Part shown: positions 26,490 through 35,084 of the stretch, in pieces
How the letters are laid out: every line of letters begins with the position of its first letter
How positions within the stretch are numbered: position 1 is the first letter of the stretch
From: Vannielia litorea
Lineage (GTDB): Bacteria > Pseudomonadota > Alphaproteobacteria > Rhodobacterales > Rhodobacteraceae
Length of the DNA stretch: 64,000 bases
Reading direction: 5' to 3'
Assembly (NCBI RefSeq): GCF_019801175.1
Contig: NZ_JAHVJR010000003.1
Span: forward strand, 62,001-126,000
The notes under the pieces: model-generated
Databases searched by the model: none
Seen by the model: the letters and a program-made list of their open reading frames with translations, nothing else
Told to the model about the DNA's origin: nothing
Translations under genes and position numbers: made by a program

Positions 26490-27302
26490 GTGGAAGCACC
26501 CTTTGCAGGAATAGATGGGGCCGCGGTAATCCGCGGCCCTTCGTTTTCGCTCTGGCGCGCGCCACTCCGCCCCGCTTTCCGCGGCCTCGTCCGCCGCATC
26601 ACACTTTACCGCTCCGAGGGCCCGCTTCCCGGCCTCATGGTTGAGCCCGCCGCCCTCGTCGTACCATTGATATTCGTGTTCGAGGGTAGGTTCGAGGTCG
26701 GCTTGGGCCGCAATCCCGCGCCATCGGACGGCATCGCCAGTTTCATGGCGGGCCTTTCGCTCACCCCCGCCCGCATCGCGTCACCGGAGGCAGTCCAAGT
26801 CTTGCAAATCGACCTGACGCCACTGGGAGCCATGCGCCTCCTTGGCCCCGCCCTGGGCGAGGCCGCAGAAGGTGTGCATGCGCTGCCCGATTACGGCGAC
26901 CGTGACATCTCCGAGCTGCACACCAGCATGGGCGAGGCCGAGTGCTGGGCCACCCGGCTCGCCCTGGCCGAGAGCTTCCTCGCCCACCGCCTCGCCGCCA
27001 CCGCCCTCCCGCCCGCACTCACCCGCGCCTGGCGGATCATTGAGGGCACCGAGGGTCGTGCGCCCATTGCCCGCATCGCAGATCACCTCGGCTTGACCCG
27101 GCGCACGTTGTCTCGCCAGTTCCGCCCCTTCGGCCTCTCGCCAAAAGCAGCTGCACGTGTTGCCCGCTTCACTGCCGCCTCCGCCCGCGCTGGCACCGCG
27201 AGTTGGGCCGAGATCGCCGCCGTTGCTGGATATGCTGACCAGGCTCACCTCACCCGTGAATTTCGCGCCCTGTCCGGCATGAGCCCGCAAAACTTCGCCT
27301 GA
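26490..27302 (+). CDS. AraC family transcriptional regulator
   Basis: 270 aa from a GTG at 26490. C-terminal AraC HTH: IARIADHLGLTRRTLSRQFR and WAEIAAVAGYADQAHLTREF then RALSGMSPQNFA. N-terminal sensor (RITLYRSEGPLPGLMVEPAA) resembles the DUF6597-type domain. The start is unsure: the first codons overlap the rpoH terminator hairpin, yet the next ATG (26637) would cut into the sensor domain. No ligand can be named; it may control the VOC gene 62 bp downstream. Confidence 0.8.
   Translation: MEAPFAGIDGAAVIRGPSFSLWRAPLRPAFRGLVRRITLYRSEGPLPGLMVEPAALVVPLIFVFEGRFEVGLGRNPAPSDGIASFMAGLSLTPARIASPEAVQVLQIDLTPLGAMRLLGPALGEAAEGVHALPDYGDRDISELHTSMGEAECWATRLALAESFLAHRLAATALPPALTRAWRIIEGTEGRAPIARIADHLGLTRRTLSRQFRPFGLSPKAAARVARFTAASARAGTASWAEIAAVAGYADQAHLTREFRALSGMSPQNFA
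26518..26548 (+). terminator. Terminator-like hairpin after rpoH
   Basis: Perfect 9-bp stem GGGCCGCGG / CCGCGGCCC (26518-26526, 26531-26539) with a TAAT loop, followed by TTCGTTTTC. Good terminator shape, but it falls inside the first 20 codons of the next gene if that gene starts at GTG 26490. Confidence 0.75.
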
Positions 27303-27364
27303 GTCCCATTCCTTCAAGACCCGGCCCGTGCCCCGTGGCAGGCTCCCTCAAAAGGAGACCCACC

Positions 27365-27754
27365 ATGGAAGCCCCCCGCATCTACCCCACGTTCCGCTTC
27401 ACCGACGCTGACGCTATGCACCGATGGTTCACTGAAACTCTGGGTTTCACCGAGCTGATGCGCACGCCTGAAACTGGCACCATCGAACACGCGGAACTCG
27501 CCTTCGGCTCCTCCATCATCATGATCGGCCAAGCCCGCGACGATGCCTTCGCCGCCAAATCCCCGCCCCCCGGAGGCTCCGTTACCTATATCGCCGTCGA
27601 CGACCCCGACGCGCTCCATGCAGCGGTCGTTACCTCCGGCACCGAGATCGTCGAGCCGCCCACCGACCGCGACTATCCGTCCCGTGAGTTCATCGCCCGC
27701 GACCCGGATGGCAATCTCTGGTGCTTCGGCACTTGGTATCCCAAAGCCCCTTGA
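27365..27754 (+). CDS. VOC (glyoxalase/bleomycin resistance) family protein
   Basis: 129 aa from ATG 27365 with AAAAGGAGA upstream. Two beta-alpha-beta units: RIYPTFRFTDADAMHRWFTE ... AELAFGSSIIMIGQ and VTYIAVDDPDALHAAVV ... SREFIARDPDGNLWCFGTW. The DPDGNLW ending is typical of VOC proteins. Metal-dependent isomerase/dioxygenase or a resistance protein; substrate unknown. Follows the AraC regulator, so they may form a small regulator-target pair. Confidence 0.82.
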   Translation: MEAPRIYPTFRFTDADAMHRWFTETLGFTELMRTPETGTIEHAELAFGSSIIMIGQARDDAFAAKSPPPGGSVTYIAVDDPDALHAAVVTSGTEIVEPPTDRDYPSREFIARDPDGNLWCFGTWYPKAP

Positions 27755-27757
27755 TTC

Positions 27758-27810
27758 CATTTTCTTGCTTCAATTATCTCCGGGGAGCGAGGGGCTGGCC
27801 CCTCGCTCCC
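27758..27810. repeat. Dispersed hairpin repeat, copy 1
   Basis: CATTTTCTTGCT-T-CAA then a perfect inverted repeat with arms GGGAGCGAGGGGC (27783-27795) and GCCCCTCGCTCCC (27798-27810). A second, diverged copy with the same 5' part lies at 60397-60442. Located just after the VOC gene and before coaBC. Confidence 0.75.
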
Positions 27811-27867
27811 ATGCTTGCCGCCCGTACCGCCGCGCCCTACAACAGAGCCTAGCGGAGGGCCAAACCC

Positions 27868-29061
27868 ATGCTGGCAGGCAAGAAAATCCTACTCGTCATC
27901 GCGGGCGGTATCGCGGCCTTCAAGTCGCTCGACCTGATCCGCCGCCTGCGTGAGCAGGGCGCCCATGTGACCCCGGTCCTGACCAAGGCCGCCGAGGAGT
28001 TCGTCACTCCGCTCTCCGTTTCCGCGCTGGCCGCCGAGAAGGTCTATCGCGAGCTCTTCGATCTGACCGACGAGCGCGAGATGGGCCACATCGAGCTTTC
28101 CCGCGCCGCCGACCTCGTGGTCGTCGCCCCGGCCACCGCCGATCTTCTGGCTAAAATGGCAAACGGCCACGCGAATGACCTCGCCTCCACCCTGCTGATG
28201 GCCACCGACAAGCCGGTGCTTTGCGCCCCTGCGATGAACGTGCGGATGTGGCTCCACCCCGCCAACCAGCGCAACGTGGCCACGCTGCGCGCCGATGGCG
28301 TCCGCTTCACCGGCCCCGCCGAGGGCGAGATGGCCTGCGGTGAATACGGGCCGGGCCGCATGGCCGAGGTGCCTGAGATCGTCGCCGCCGTGGGCGAGGC
28401 ACTGGCCGATGGGCCGCTGAAGGGCAAGCACATCCTCATCACCTCCGGCCCGACGCATGAGCCGATCGACCCTGTGCGCTACATCGCCAATCGCTCGTCT
28501 GGCGCACAAGGCACCGCCCTCGCCCGCTCGCTGATGGGCCTCGGTGCCTCCGTTACCTTCGTTACCGGCCCGGCCACGGTGCCTCCGCCGCAGGGGGCAA
28601 ATGTGGTGAACGTCGAGACCGCCGCACAGATGCATGAAGCGGTGTTCCACGCGCTCCCCGCCGATGCGGCCATCTTTGCCGCCGCGGTTGCCGATTGGCG
28701 CGTGGTCGACGCCTCCATAAAGAAGATCAAGAAGGACGGCTCCGGCAAGATCGCTCCGCTGGAGTTCGCCGAGAACCCAGACATTCTCGCCGAAGTCTCC
28801 AAGACCCCCAACCGCCCCGGCCTCGTCATCGGCTTTGCTGCCGAGACCAACGACCTGATCGCCCACGCCGAGGCCAAGCTGAAGCGCAAGGGTTGCGACT
28901 GGATCATCGCCAACGATGTCTCTCCCGAGACCGGGATCATGGGCGGCACCGAGAACGCGGTGACGATCCTTACCGCCAATGGGGCCGATGCCCTGCCGCG
29001 CATGTCCAAGGATCAGGTCGCCCAACAGCTCGCCGCCCGCATCGCCGAGGCTCTCGCATGA
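27868..29061 (+). CDS. coaBC: Phosphopantothenoylcysteine decarboxylase / synthase
   Basis: 397 aa bifunctional coenzyme A enzyme. CoaC half: GGIAAFKSLDLIRRLREQGA, catalytic histidine in MGHIELSRAADLVVV, PAMNVRMW and the active-site cysteine in MACGEYGPGRM. CoaB half: LITSGPTHEPIDPVRYIANR then SSGAQGTALA and the lysine-rich KKIKKDGSGKIAPLEF. Makes 4'-phosphopantetheine from 4'-phosphopantothenate, cysteine and CTP. Overlaps dut by 4 bp. Confidence 0.96.
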   Translation: MLAGKKILLVIAGGIAAFKSLDLIRRLREQGAHVTPVLTKAAEEFVTPLSVSALAAEKVYRELFDLTDEREMGHIELSRAADLVVVAPATADLLAKMANGHANDLASTLLMATDKPVLCAPAMNVRMWLHPANQRNVATLRADGVRFTGPAEGEMACGEYGPGRMAEVPEIVAAVGEALADGPLKGKHILITSGPTHEPIDPVRYIANRSSGAQGTALARSLMGLGASVTFVTGPATVPPPQGANVVNVETAAQMHEAVFHALPADAAIFAAAVADWRVVDASIKKIKKDGSGKIAPLEFAENPDILAEVSKTPNRPGLVIGFAAETNDLIAHAEAKLKRKGCDWIIANDVSPETGIMGGTENAVTILTANGADALPRMSKDQVAQQLAARIAEALA

Positions 29062-29525
29062 CGCCCGACATTCGCTGCATCCGCGATGAGGGAGCCGACC
29101 CCGAGGTTCCTCTGCCGAACTATGAAACCGCAGGTGCAGCCGGGGCCGACGTGCGGGCGAACCTCCCCGAAGATCTGCGCGCCGAAGGCATCGTGCTCAC
29201 CCCCGGCAGCCGCGCCATCGTGCCCTCCGGCCTGCGAGTCGAGATCCCGGCGGGCTTTGAGATTCAGGTGCGCCCTCGCTCCGGCCTCGCGGCAAAACAC
29301 GGCGTGACCCTCGTAAACACCCCTGGCACCATCGACAGCGATTATCGCGGCCCGCTCGGCATCCTGATGATAAACCTCGGGCATGAGCCCTTCACCATAA
29401 CCCACGGCGACCGCATCGCGCAGTTGGTCGTAGCCCCCGTGGTACAGGCCTCCTTCTCCGCTGCGGAGACCCTGACAGATACAGATCGTGGCGCCGGCGG
29501 CTTCGGCTCCACGGGCCGTGGCTGA
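29058..29525 (+). CDS. dut: Deoxyuridine 5'-triphosphate nucleotidohydrolase
   Basis: 155 aa from ATG 29058, overlapping the coaBC stop by 4 bp. All trimeric dUTPase motifs are present: AGAAGADVRA (1), RPRSGLAAKHGV (2), NTPGTIDSDYRG (3), GDRIAQLVV (4) and RGAGGFGSTG (5). Hydrolyses dUTP to dUMP. coaBC-dut is a common alphaproteobacterial pair. Confidence 0.97.
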   Translation: MTPDIRCIRDEGADPEVPLPNYETAGAAGADVRANLPEDLRAEGIVLTPGSRAIVPSGLRVEIPAGFEIQVRPRSGLAAKHGVTLVNTPGTIDSDYRGPLGILMINLGHEPFTITHGDRIAQLVVAPVVQASFSAAETLTDTDRGAGGFGSTGRG

Positions 29526-30625
29526 TGCTCCTCGTCTTCGCGCTCATGGCGCTGGCCTGGTGGGGCGGCGAGTGGTTGGGCTGGCGTACCGTCGAGCGGC
29601 AGGCTGCCGTAATCGGCGTCATCGCCCTCGCGCTCGCCCTCAACCTCATCCTGCCCTTCGGCCACCCGATCCGCGAGATCACCGGGCGCCATCCGCAGCT
29701 CTGGCTGATTGTTTTCGTCCTCGGCGCCATCGGCGTGCTCTATGGCTCCGGGGTGGGCTGGCTTCGCTCCATCGCCATGGCGCGGGAGGCAGAGGCCACC
29801 CCGCCTGAAGGGGCTTCTGCTGAGCCTGCCCCCGCCGCCACGCCCCAAGACCCCTCCAAACTCACCACCGATGAAATCAACCGCTACGCCCGCCACATCG
29901 TGCTGCGCGAGATCGGCGGGCCGGGGCAGAAGAAGCTCAAGGCCGCCCGCGTGCTGGTGATCGGGGCAGGGGGCCTTGGCTCGCCCGCGCTGCTCTATCT
30001 CGCCGCCTCAGGGGTGGGCCATGTCACCGTGCTTGACGATGACGAGGTAGACGCCTCCAACCTCCAGCGACAGGTCATCCACCGCACCGAGGGGCAGGGC
30101 CGGAACAAGGCGCAAAGCGCGGCCGAGGCGATGCTGGCGCTCAATCCCCACATCCATGTCACCCCGCTCGCCCACCGGCTGACGGATGAGAACGGTCCGG
30201 AACTGGTTGCGTGGGCCGATATGATCCTCGACGGCACCGACAATTTCGCCACGCGCTACCTCGCCAACGATCTCGCCGTGGCCGCCGGCATCCCCCTCAT
30301 TTCGGGCGCCCTCTCGCAATGGGAAGGCCAGCTCTCGGTCTTCGACCCGGCCCACGGCGCCCCCTGCTACCGCTGCATCTTCCCCGAAGAGCCCGCCCCC
30401 GGTCTCGCACCGTCCTGCGCAGAGGCAGGCGTGATGGGGCCGCTGCCGGGCGTGGTGGGGGCCATGATGGCGGCGGAAGCGGTGAAGCTCATCACCGGTG
30501 CAGGCAGCCCACTGCGCGGCGAAATGCAGATCTACGATGCGCTCTGGTCGGAGACACGCAAGATACGCCTCAGGCGCCGCGAGGGCTGTCCGACCTGCGG
30601 CGGAGTTGCGCCGCAGGGCGGATGA
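29525..30625 (+). CDS. moeB: MoeB/ThiF/HesA-type adenylyltransferase with N-terminal membrane segments
   Basis: 366 aa. The first ~80 residues hold about three hydrophobic helices (MLLVFALMALAWWGGEWLG, AVIGVIALALALNLILPF, LWLIVFVLGAIGVLYGSG). From about residue 118 there is a standard E1-like domain: INRYARHIVLREIGGPGQKK, nucleotide loop VLVIGAGGLGSPALLYLA, DDDEVDASNLQRQVIH, and zinc cysteines in CYRC and CPTC. Adenylates the C-terminal glycine of MoaD/ThiS-type carriers. No rhodanese domain. Overlaps dut by 1 bp (TGATG). The membrane anchor is unusual outside this group. Confidence 0.88.
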   Translation: MLLVFALMALAWWGGEWLGWRTVERQAAVIGVIALALALNLILPFGHPIREITGRHPQLWLIVFVLGAIGVLYGSGVGWLRSIAMAREAEATPPEGASAEPAPAATPQDPSKLTTDEINRYARHIVLREIGGPGQKKLKAARVLVIGAGGLGSPALLYLAASGVGHVTVLDDDEVDASNLQRQVIHRTEGQGRNKAQSAAEAMLALNPHIHVTPLAHRLTDENGPELVAWADMILDGTDNFATRYLANDLAVAAGIPLISGALSQWEGQLSVFDPAHGAPCYRCIFPEEPAPGLAPSCAEAGVMGPLPGVVGAMMAAEAVKLITGAGSPLRGEMQIYDALWSETRKIRLRRREGCPTCGGVAPQGG

Positions 30626-30689
30626 GCGCACCCCCCTTCGCAATCTCTCCGGCGGCCCCTATCTTCCCTCCCAAAGGAGACCGCGATCC

Positions 30690-32708
30690 ATGAACAACCC
30701 GCTTCTCACCCCTTCCGAGCAGCCATTCGACCTGCCCGACTTCGCCGCCATCACCGATGAGCACTTCACCCCCGCGCTCGATGCCGCCGAGGCAGAGACC
30801 CGTGCCGCCATTGCCGAAATCACCGCCAACCCCGATGCCCCCACGTTCGAGAACACGATCGAGCCGCTGGAGCTTTCGGACGAGCCGCTGAACGATGTGC
30901 TCGGCCCCTTCTTCCTGCTCGCCGCCGTCTCGTCGACGCCCGCGCGCGAAAAGCTGCAACGTGCCTTCTCGCCCCGCCTCTCGGCGCTCTCCAGCGATAT
31001 CGCGCTGGATGAGGCCCTGTTCGAACGGGTCGATACACTCTGGCAGCAGCGTGACAGTCTGGACCTCACCGAGGAGCAGGCCCGCGTGCTCTACCTCCAC
31101 CACCGCTATTTCCGCCGCGCCGGAGCAGGCCTCGATGACACAGGCCGCGCCCGTCTGCGCGAGATCAACGCCGCCCTCTCCGAGAAATCCACCGCCTTCG
31201 GCCTCAACCTGCTCGCCGATGAGCGCGAGTGGTCGATGCAGGTCGATGATCTCACCGGCCTGCCGTCTTTCCTTGTCGATGCAATGAAATCCGCCGCCGA
31301 GGCGGCTGGCAGCGACAAGCCGATCGTTACGCTCTCCCGATCGCTTGTGGTCCCCTTCCTCCAGTTCTGCCCCGACAGGGAGGCGCGCAAGAAGGCCTAC
31401 GAAGCGTGGACATCGCGTGGCGCCAATGGCGGCGACACCGACAACCGGGCGCTCGCCGCCGAAATGCTCTCGCTCCGCGCCGAGCGGGCCAAGCTGCTGG
31501 GCTACGAGAGTTTCGCCGACTATCGGCTCGAGACCGAAATGGCGAAGACGCCCGACAATGTGCGCAAACTGCTGCAAGCCGTCTGGTCCCCCGCCCGCGC
31601 AAAAGCCGAGGCCGATGCCAAGGTGCTGGAGCGTCGTCTCCACGCCGACGGCTTCGATGGCCCGCTCGAGCCGTGGGATTGGCACTACTATTCCGAGGCT
31701 CGCCGCAAGGAAGAGCACGCGCTGGATGAGGCCGAGCTGAAGAGCTATTTCCAGCTCGACCGCATGATCGAGGCCGTCTTTGCCTGCGCCAACCGGCTCT
31801 TCGGGCTGGAGTTCACCCCGCTCGACGTGGCCCTTCACCACCCGGACGCTCGCGCATGGGAGGTCACGCGCGACGGCCAGCACATTGCCGTATTCATCGG
31901 CGATTACTTCGCCCGCCCCGGCAAGCGTTCTGGTGCATGGTGCTCCGCCCTGCGCTCGCAGAAGAAACTCGGTGGCGAGACCGCACCCCATGTGATGAAC
32001 GTCTGCAATTTCGCCAAGCCGCCCGCAGGCCAGCCCGCGCTGCTGAGTTATGACGACTCTCGCACGCTCTTCCACGAGTTCGGCCATGCGCTGCACCAGA
32101 TGCTCTCGAACGTCACCTACGGCTCGATCTCGGGCACCTCGGTGAGCCGCGACTTCGTCGAGCTGCCCTCCCAGCTTTATGAACACTGGATGGAGGTGCC
32201 CGAGGTACTTCAGGAGTTCGCCACCCACGCCGAGACCGGCAAGGCGATGCCCGAGGAGCTTCTGGAGCGGGTGCTGAACGCGGCAACTTACGACATGGGC
32301 TTTTCGACCTGCGAGTTCATCGGCTCCGCTCTGGTGGATCTCGAGTTTCACGCCGGCCCGCCGCCCGCCGACCCAATGCAAAAGCAGGCCGAGGTGCTGG
32401 AATCCATCGGCATGCCCCGCGCCATCCGCATGCGCCACGCCACCCCGCATTTCGCGCACATTTTCTCGGGCGGCTACGCTTCGGCCTACTACAGCTACAT
32501 GTGGTCCGAGGTGATGGATGCCGATGCCTTCGCCGCCTTTGAAGAGGCGGGCGGGCCATTTGATCCGGAGATGGCCAAGAGCCTCGAGGCCAACATTCTG
32601 TCAACCGGTGGCAGCGAAGAACCGGAGGCGCTCTACACGGCCTTCCGGGGCCGTCTGCCCGGTGTCGACGCGCTGTTGAAAGGCCGTGGGCTGGACGACG
32701 TCGCCTGA
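30690..32708 (+). CDS. M3 family zinc metallopeptidase (oligopeptidase A / Dcp type)
   Basis: 672 aa from ATG 30690 (AAAGGAGA upstream). Zinc motif HEFGH at residues 462-466 inside LFHEFGHALHQML, preceded by DDSRT and followed by SRDFVELPSQLYEHW with the third ligand. No signal peptide, so a cytoplasmic oligopeptidase. Length is typical (about 670-680). Ends shortly before a strong terminator. Confidence 0.93.
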   Translation: MNNPLLTPSEQPFDLPDFAAITDEHFTPALDAAEAETRAAIAEITANPDAPTFENTIEPLELSDEPLNDVLGPFFLLAAVSSTPAREKLQRAFSPRLSALSSDIALDEALFERVDTLWQQRDSLDLTEEQARVLYLHHRYFRRAGAGLDDTGRARLREINAALSEKSTAFGLNLLADEREWSMQVDDLTGLPSFLVDAMKSAAEAAGSDKPIVTLSRSLVVPFLQFCPDREARKKAYEAWTSRGANGGDTDNRALAAEMLSLRAERAKLLGYESFADYRLETEMAKTPDNVRKLLQAVWSPARAKAEADAKVLERRLHADGFDGPLEPWDWHYYSEARRKEEHALDEAELKSYFQLDRMIEAVFACANRLFGLEFTPLDVALHHPDARAWEVTRDGQHIAVFIGDYFARPGKRSGAWCSALRSQKKLGGETAPHVMNVCNFAKPPAGQPALLSYDDSRTLFHEFGHALHQMLSNVTYGSISGTSVSRDFVELPSQLYEHWMEVPEVLQEFATHAETGKAMPEELLERVLNAATYDMGFSTCEFIGSALVDLEFHAGPPPADPMQKQAEVLESIGMPRAIRMRHATPHFAHIFSGGYASAYYSYMWSEVMDADAFAAFEEAGGPFDPEMAKSLEANILSTGGSEEPEALYTAFRGRLPGVDALLKGRGLDDVA

Positions 32709-32729
32709 CAATCCACCATTTTATCCACA

Positions 32730-32767
32730 GGCGCGGCCCGGTTTCCCCGGGTCGCGCCTTTTTACTT
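32730..32767 (+). terminator. Intrinsic terminator after the M3 peptidase gene
   Basis: 12-bp stem GGCGCGGCCCGG / CCGGGTCGCGCC (one G-T pair) at 32730-32741 and 32747-32758, followed by TTTTTACTTT. Beyond it, to 32962, I see only AT-richer non-coding sequence with no gene. Confidence 0.92.
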
Positions 32768-32962
32768 TACCCTTACGGCAGGGCATTTGCTCAACCTGCG
32801 GGCGCAATAAAATAACTGCAAACTGCGCATTTTCAGGCTTGAGCCCGCTAATACTCCGGACCGACTCGGGCTAAGCAGCGCTCCGCTGCGCCGCCGCACT
32901 GCATAAATGCAATGCCGCATCTTCAGTTTGTTCACACCCGCCCTTGATGACGCTGCGTCACC

Positions 32963-34372
32963 TCAGGGCCCCAACAGGAGCCCTGGCAGGTAGAGCACAA
33001 TTGCCGGAAAGGCGACCAGCCCGGCGATGGTCAGCGCATCGGCCACGAAGAAGGGCGCCGCGCCCCGGAATACGTCCTGCACCGAGAGTTCCGGGCGCAC
33101 GCCCGCAACCACGAAGCAGTTGAGCCCGATGGGCGGGGTGATCAGGCAGAGCTCCGCCATTTTCACCACGATGATCCCAAACCAGATCGCGCAGCCCGTG
33201 GCGTTCATCCCAAAGGCCGAGTCTGCCGCCGTCACCGCTTCACCGCCGTTCAGGGCAATCACCGCCGGATAGACGATGGGCAGGGTGAGTAGCAGCATCC
33301 CGATGGCATCCATGAACATGCCGAGCACCGCATATGCCGCAAGGATCATCAACAAGGTGATCATCGGCGACTGGTCGAGCGACGAGATCCAGTCGGCAAA
33401 GGCGCCCGGAAGGTCGGCAAAGCCGAGGAAACGCACGTAGATCAGCACGCCCCAGATGATGGTGAAGATCATCACCGAGAGCTTGGCGGTCTCCAGCAGC
33501 GCGTTCTTCAACTCAGGCCAGCGCATGCCCCGGTAAAGCGCGATCAGGAAGACCACGAAGGCTCCAAGTGCCCCGCCCTCGGTGGGCGTGCCCCAAGCGT
33601 CGCCGCCGAAGGGGTTGTAAATGAAGAAGATGATGATCAGCACCACGAAGAGGATCGGCAGCGCGCCGGGCAGGGCGGCAAACCGCTCGCCCCATGTGAA
33701 ACCGGTGACGGGCGGTCCGAGCTTCTTCCACGCCATCGCCATGCCCACGACCATGCCGCCGTAGATCAGCGCCGAGAAGGCGCCGGGGATGAAGCCCGCG
33801 AGCAGCAGCGCGCCCACGTCTTGCTCTACGATTATCGCGTAGATCACGAGGATTGCCGAGGGCGGGATCAACGAGGCCAGCGTGCCCGCCGCGGCCACCA
33901 CGCCAGCAGCAAAGCGCTTGTCATAGCCCACGGCTAGCATTTCGGGGATGGCAATGCGGGCGAAAACGGCAGAGGTCGCGACCGAGGCGCCCGAAACGGC
34001 GGCAAAGCCCGCCGTGGCAAATACGGTCGAAACCCCAAGGCCGCCCGGTAGCCAGCCCACCCAGCGTTTGGCGGCGGTGAAGAGCGCCTTGGTGAGCCCA
34101 GCGTAATAGGCTAGGTAGCCAATCAGGATGAAGGTTGGGATCAACGAGAGCGCATGGCTCGACACCTTGGAATGCGGCACCTGCCCGGCGGTTTTGACTG
34201 CAACGCCCAGTGCCCAACCGAATTGCTCGGGGTCATACCCCTTCTTCGACCAGAAGATCCAAAGCAGGCCGACCAGCCCGGCAATGGCGGCGGCAAAGGC
34301 AACGCGGGTGCCGATCAGCACCATCACCAGCAGCCCGGCGGTGACCCAGAGGCCGATCTCGATGGAAGTCAT
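32963..34372 (-). CDS. TRAP transporter large permease (DctM type)
   Basis: 469 aa, 12 or more hydrophobic segments, starting MTSIEIGLWVTAGLLVMVLI. DctM hallmarks: GASVATSAVFARIAIPEMLA, GTLASLIPPSAILVIYAIIV and ITPPIGLNCFVVAGVRPELS. It uses a sodium or proton gradient to move an organic acid or similar ligand delivered by the binding protein. Longer than a minimal DctM (about 430). Overlaps the small permease by 4 bp. Confidence 0.92.
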   Translation of the reverse strand: MTSIEIGLWVTAGLLVMVLIGTRVAFAAAIAGLVGLLWIFWSKKGYDPEQFGWALGVAVKTAGQVPHSKVSSHALSLIPTFILIGYLAYYAGLTKALFTAAKRWVGWLPGGLGVSTVFATAGFAAVSGASVATSAVFARIAIPEMLAVGYDKRFAAGVVAAAGTLASLIPPSAILVIYAIIVEQDVGALLLAGFIPGAFSALIYGGMVVGMAMAWKKLGPPVTGFTWGERFAALPGALPILFVVLIIIFFIYNPFGGDAWGTPTEGGALGAFVVFLIALYRGMRWPELKNALLETAKLSVMIFTIIWGVLIYVRFLGFADLPGAFADWISSLDQSPMITLLMILAAYAVLGMFMDAIGMLLLTLPIVYPAVIALNGGEAVTAADSAFGMNATGCAIWFGIIVVKMAELCLITPPIGLNCFVVAGVRPELSVQDVFRGAAPFFVADALTIAGLVAFPAIVLYLPGLLLGP

Positions 34373-35010
34373 CGCGCATCCTCCTCGAAGCCTGAGACCG
34401 TCTCCGCCTCATGGGCGGCTTGTGTCGCGGCGTCTTCGATCAGCGGCACGGCCACCGGGGCCTCGGCCCCCTCGATCAACGCCTTGCCGTAGGCAAAGGC
34501 ATGCAGGCAAAGCCGCAGGCAGAGCACGGCAAAGGCCACCGGAACCACCAGCTTGGCGGGCCAGAGCGGCAGGCCTATGTCGATGGAACTGTCGGCGCTC
34601 CAGAGCGGGCGGCCAAAGTCGAACGAGCGCCCGAAGTGTGACCATGCCCCCCAGAGCAGCAGCACCATCAGCGCCAAGACAAGCAGGGTGGAGAGCAATT
34701 CGAAGAGCCACAGCGCCCGGCCGCGCAGGCGACCCACCAGAATATCCATGCGAATGTGTCCGCCCAGTCGGTGGCAATAGCTCACGCCCAGAATCGCGAT
34801 GAAGGGCATCAGGAACTGGATCCAGTCCACGTAACCCGGCAGCGGTTGGTTGAAGAGCTTGCGCCCACCAACCGAGGCCACCGCCAGCAGCATCAGCGAA
34901 AACACCACGATGCCGCCGATCAGCGCCAACAGCGTCTCCACCCTGAACAGTGCCCTGTCGATCCGGCTCAGCGTGCTGCCGTCTTCGATAACGTTGGATG
35001 CCCCTGCCAT
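34369..35010 (-). CDS. TRAP transporter small permease (DctQ type)
   Basis: 213 aa with four hydrophobic segments (ETLLALIGGIVVFSLMLLAV, YVDWIQFLMPFIAILGVSYC, ALWLFELLSTLLVLALMVLL, LVVPVAFAVLCLRLCLHA). The motif SYCHRLGGHIRMDIL is typical of DctQ. Second gene of the TRAP set; its partner DctM overlaps its end. Confidence 0.88.
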   Translation of the reverse strand: MAGASNVIEDGSTLSRIDRALFRVETLLALIGGIVVFSLMLLAVASVGGRKLFNQPLPGYVDWIQFLMPFIAILGVSYCHRLGGHIRMDILVGRLRGRALWLFELLSTLLVLALMVLLLWGAWSHFGRSFDFGRPLWSADSSIDIGLPLWPAKLVVPVAFAVLCLRLCLHAFAYGKALIEGAEAPVAVPLIEDAATQAAHEAETVSGFEEDAR

Positions 35011-35084
35011 GGCTTGCCCCCTCTTGCAGAACGGCGGGCCGGGGAGATGCCCCGGCCCGCCGCTGTATCATGCGTGGCTGCGGA

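Noticed and set aside
30570..32459. 629-codon minus-strand frame over the M3 peptidase
   Set aside because: Antisense shadow; the plus strand has the HEFGH zinc motif and correct family length.
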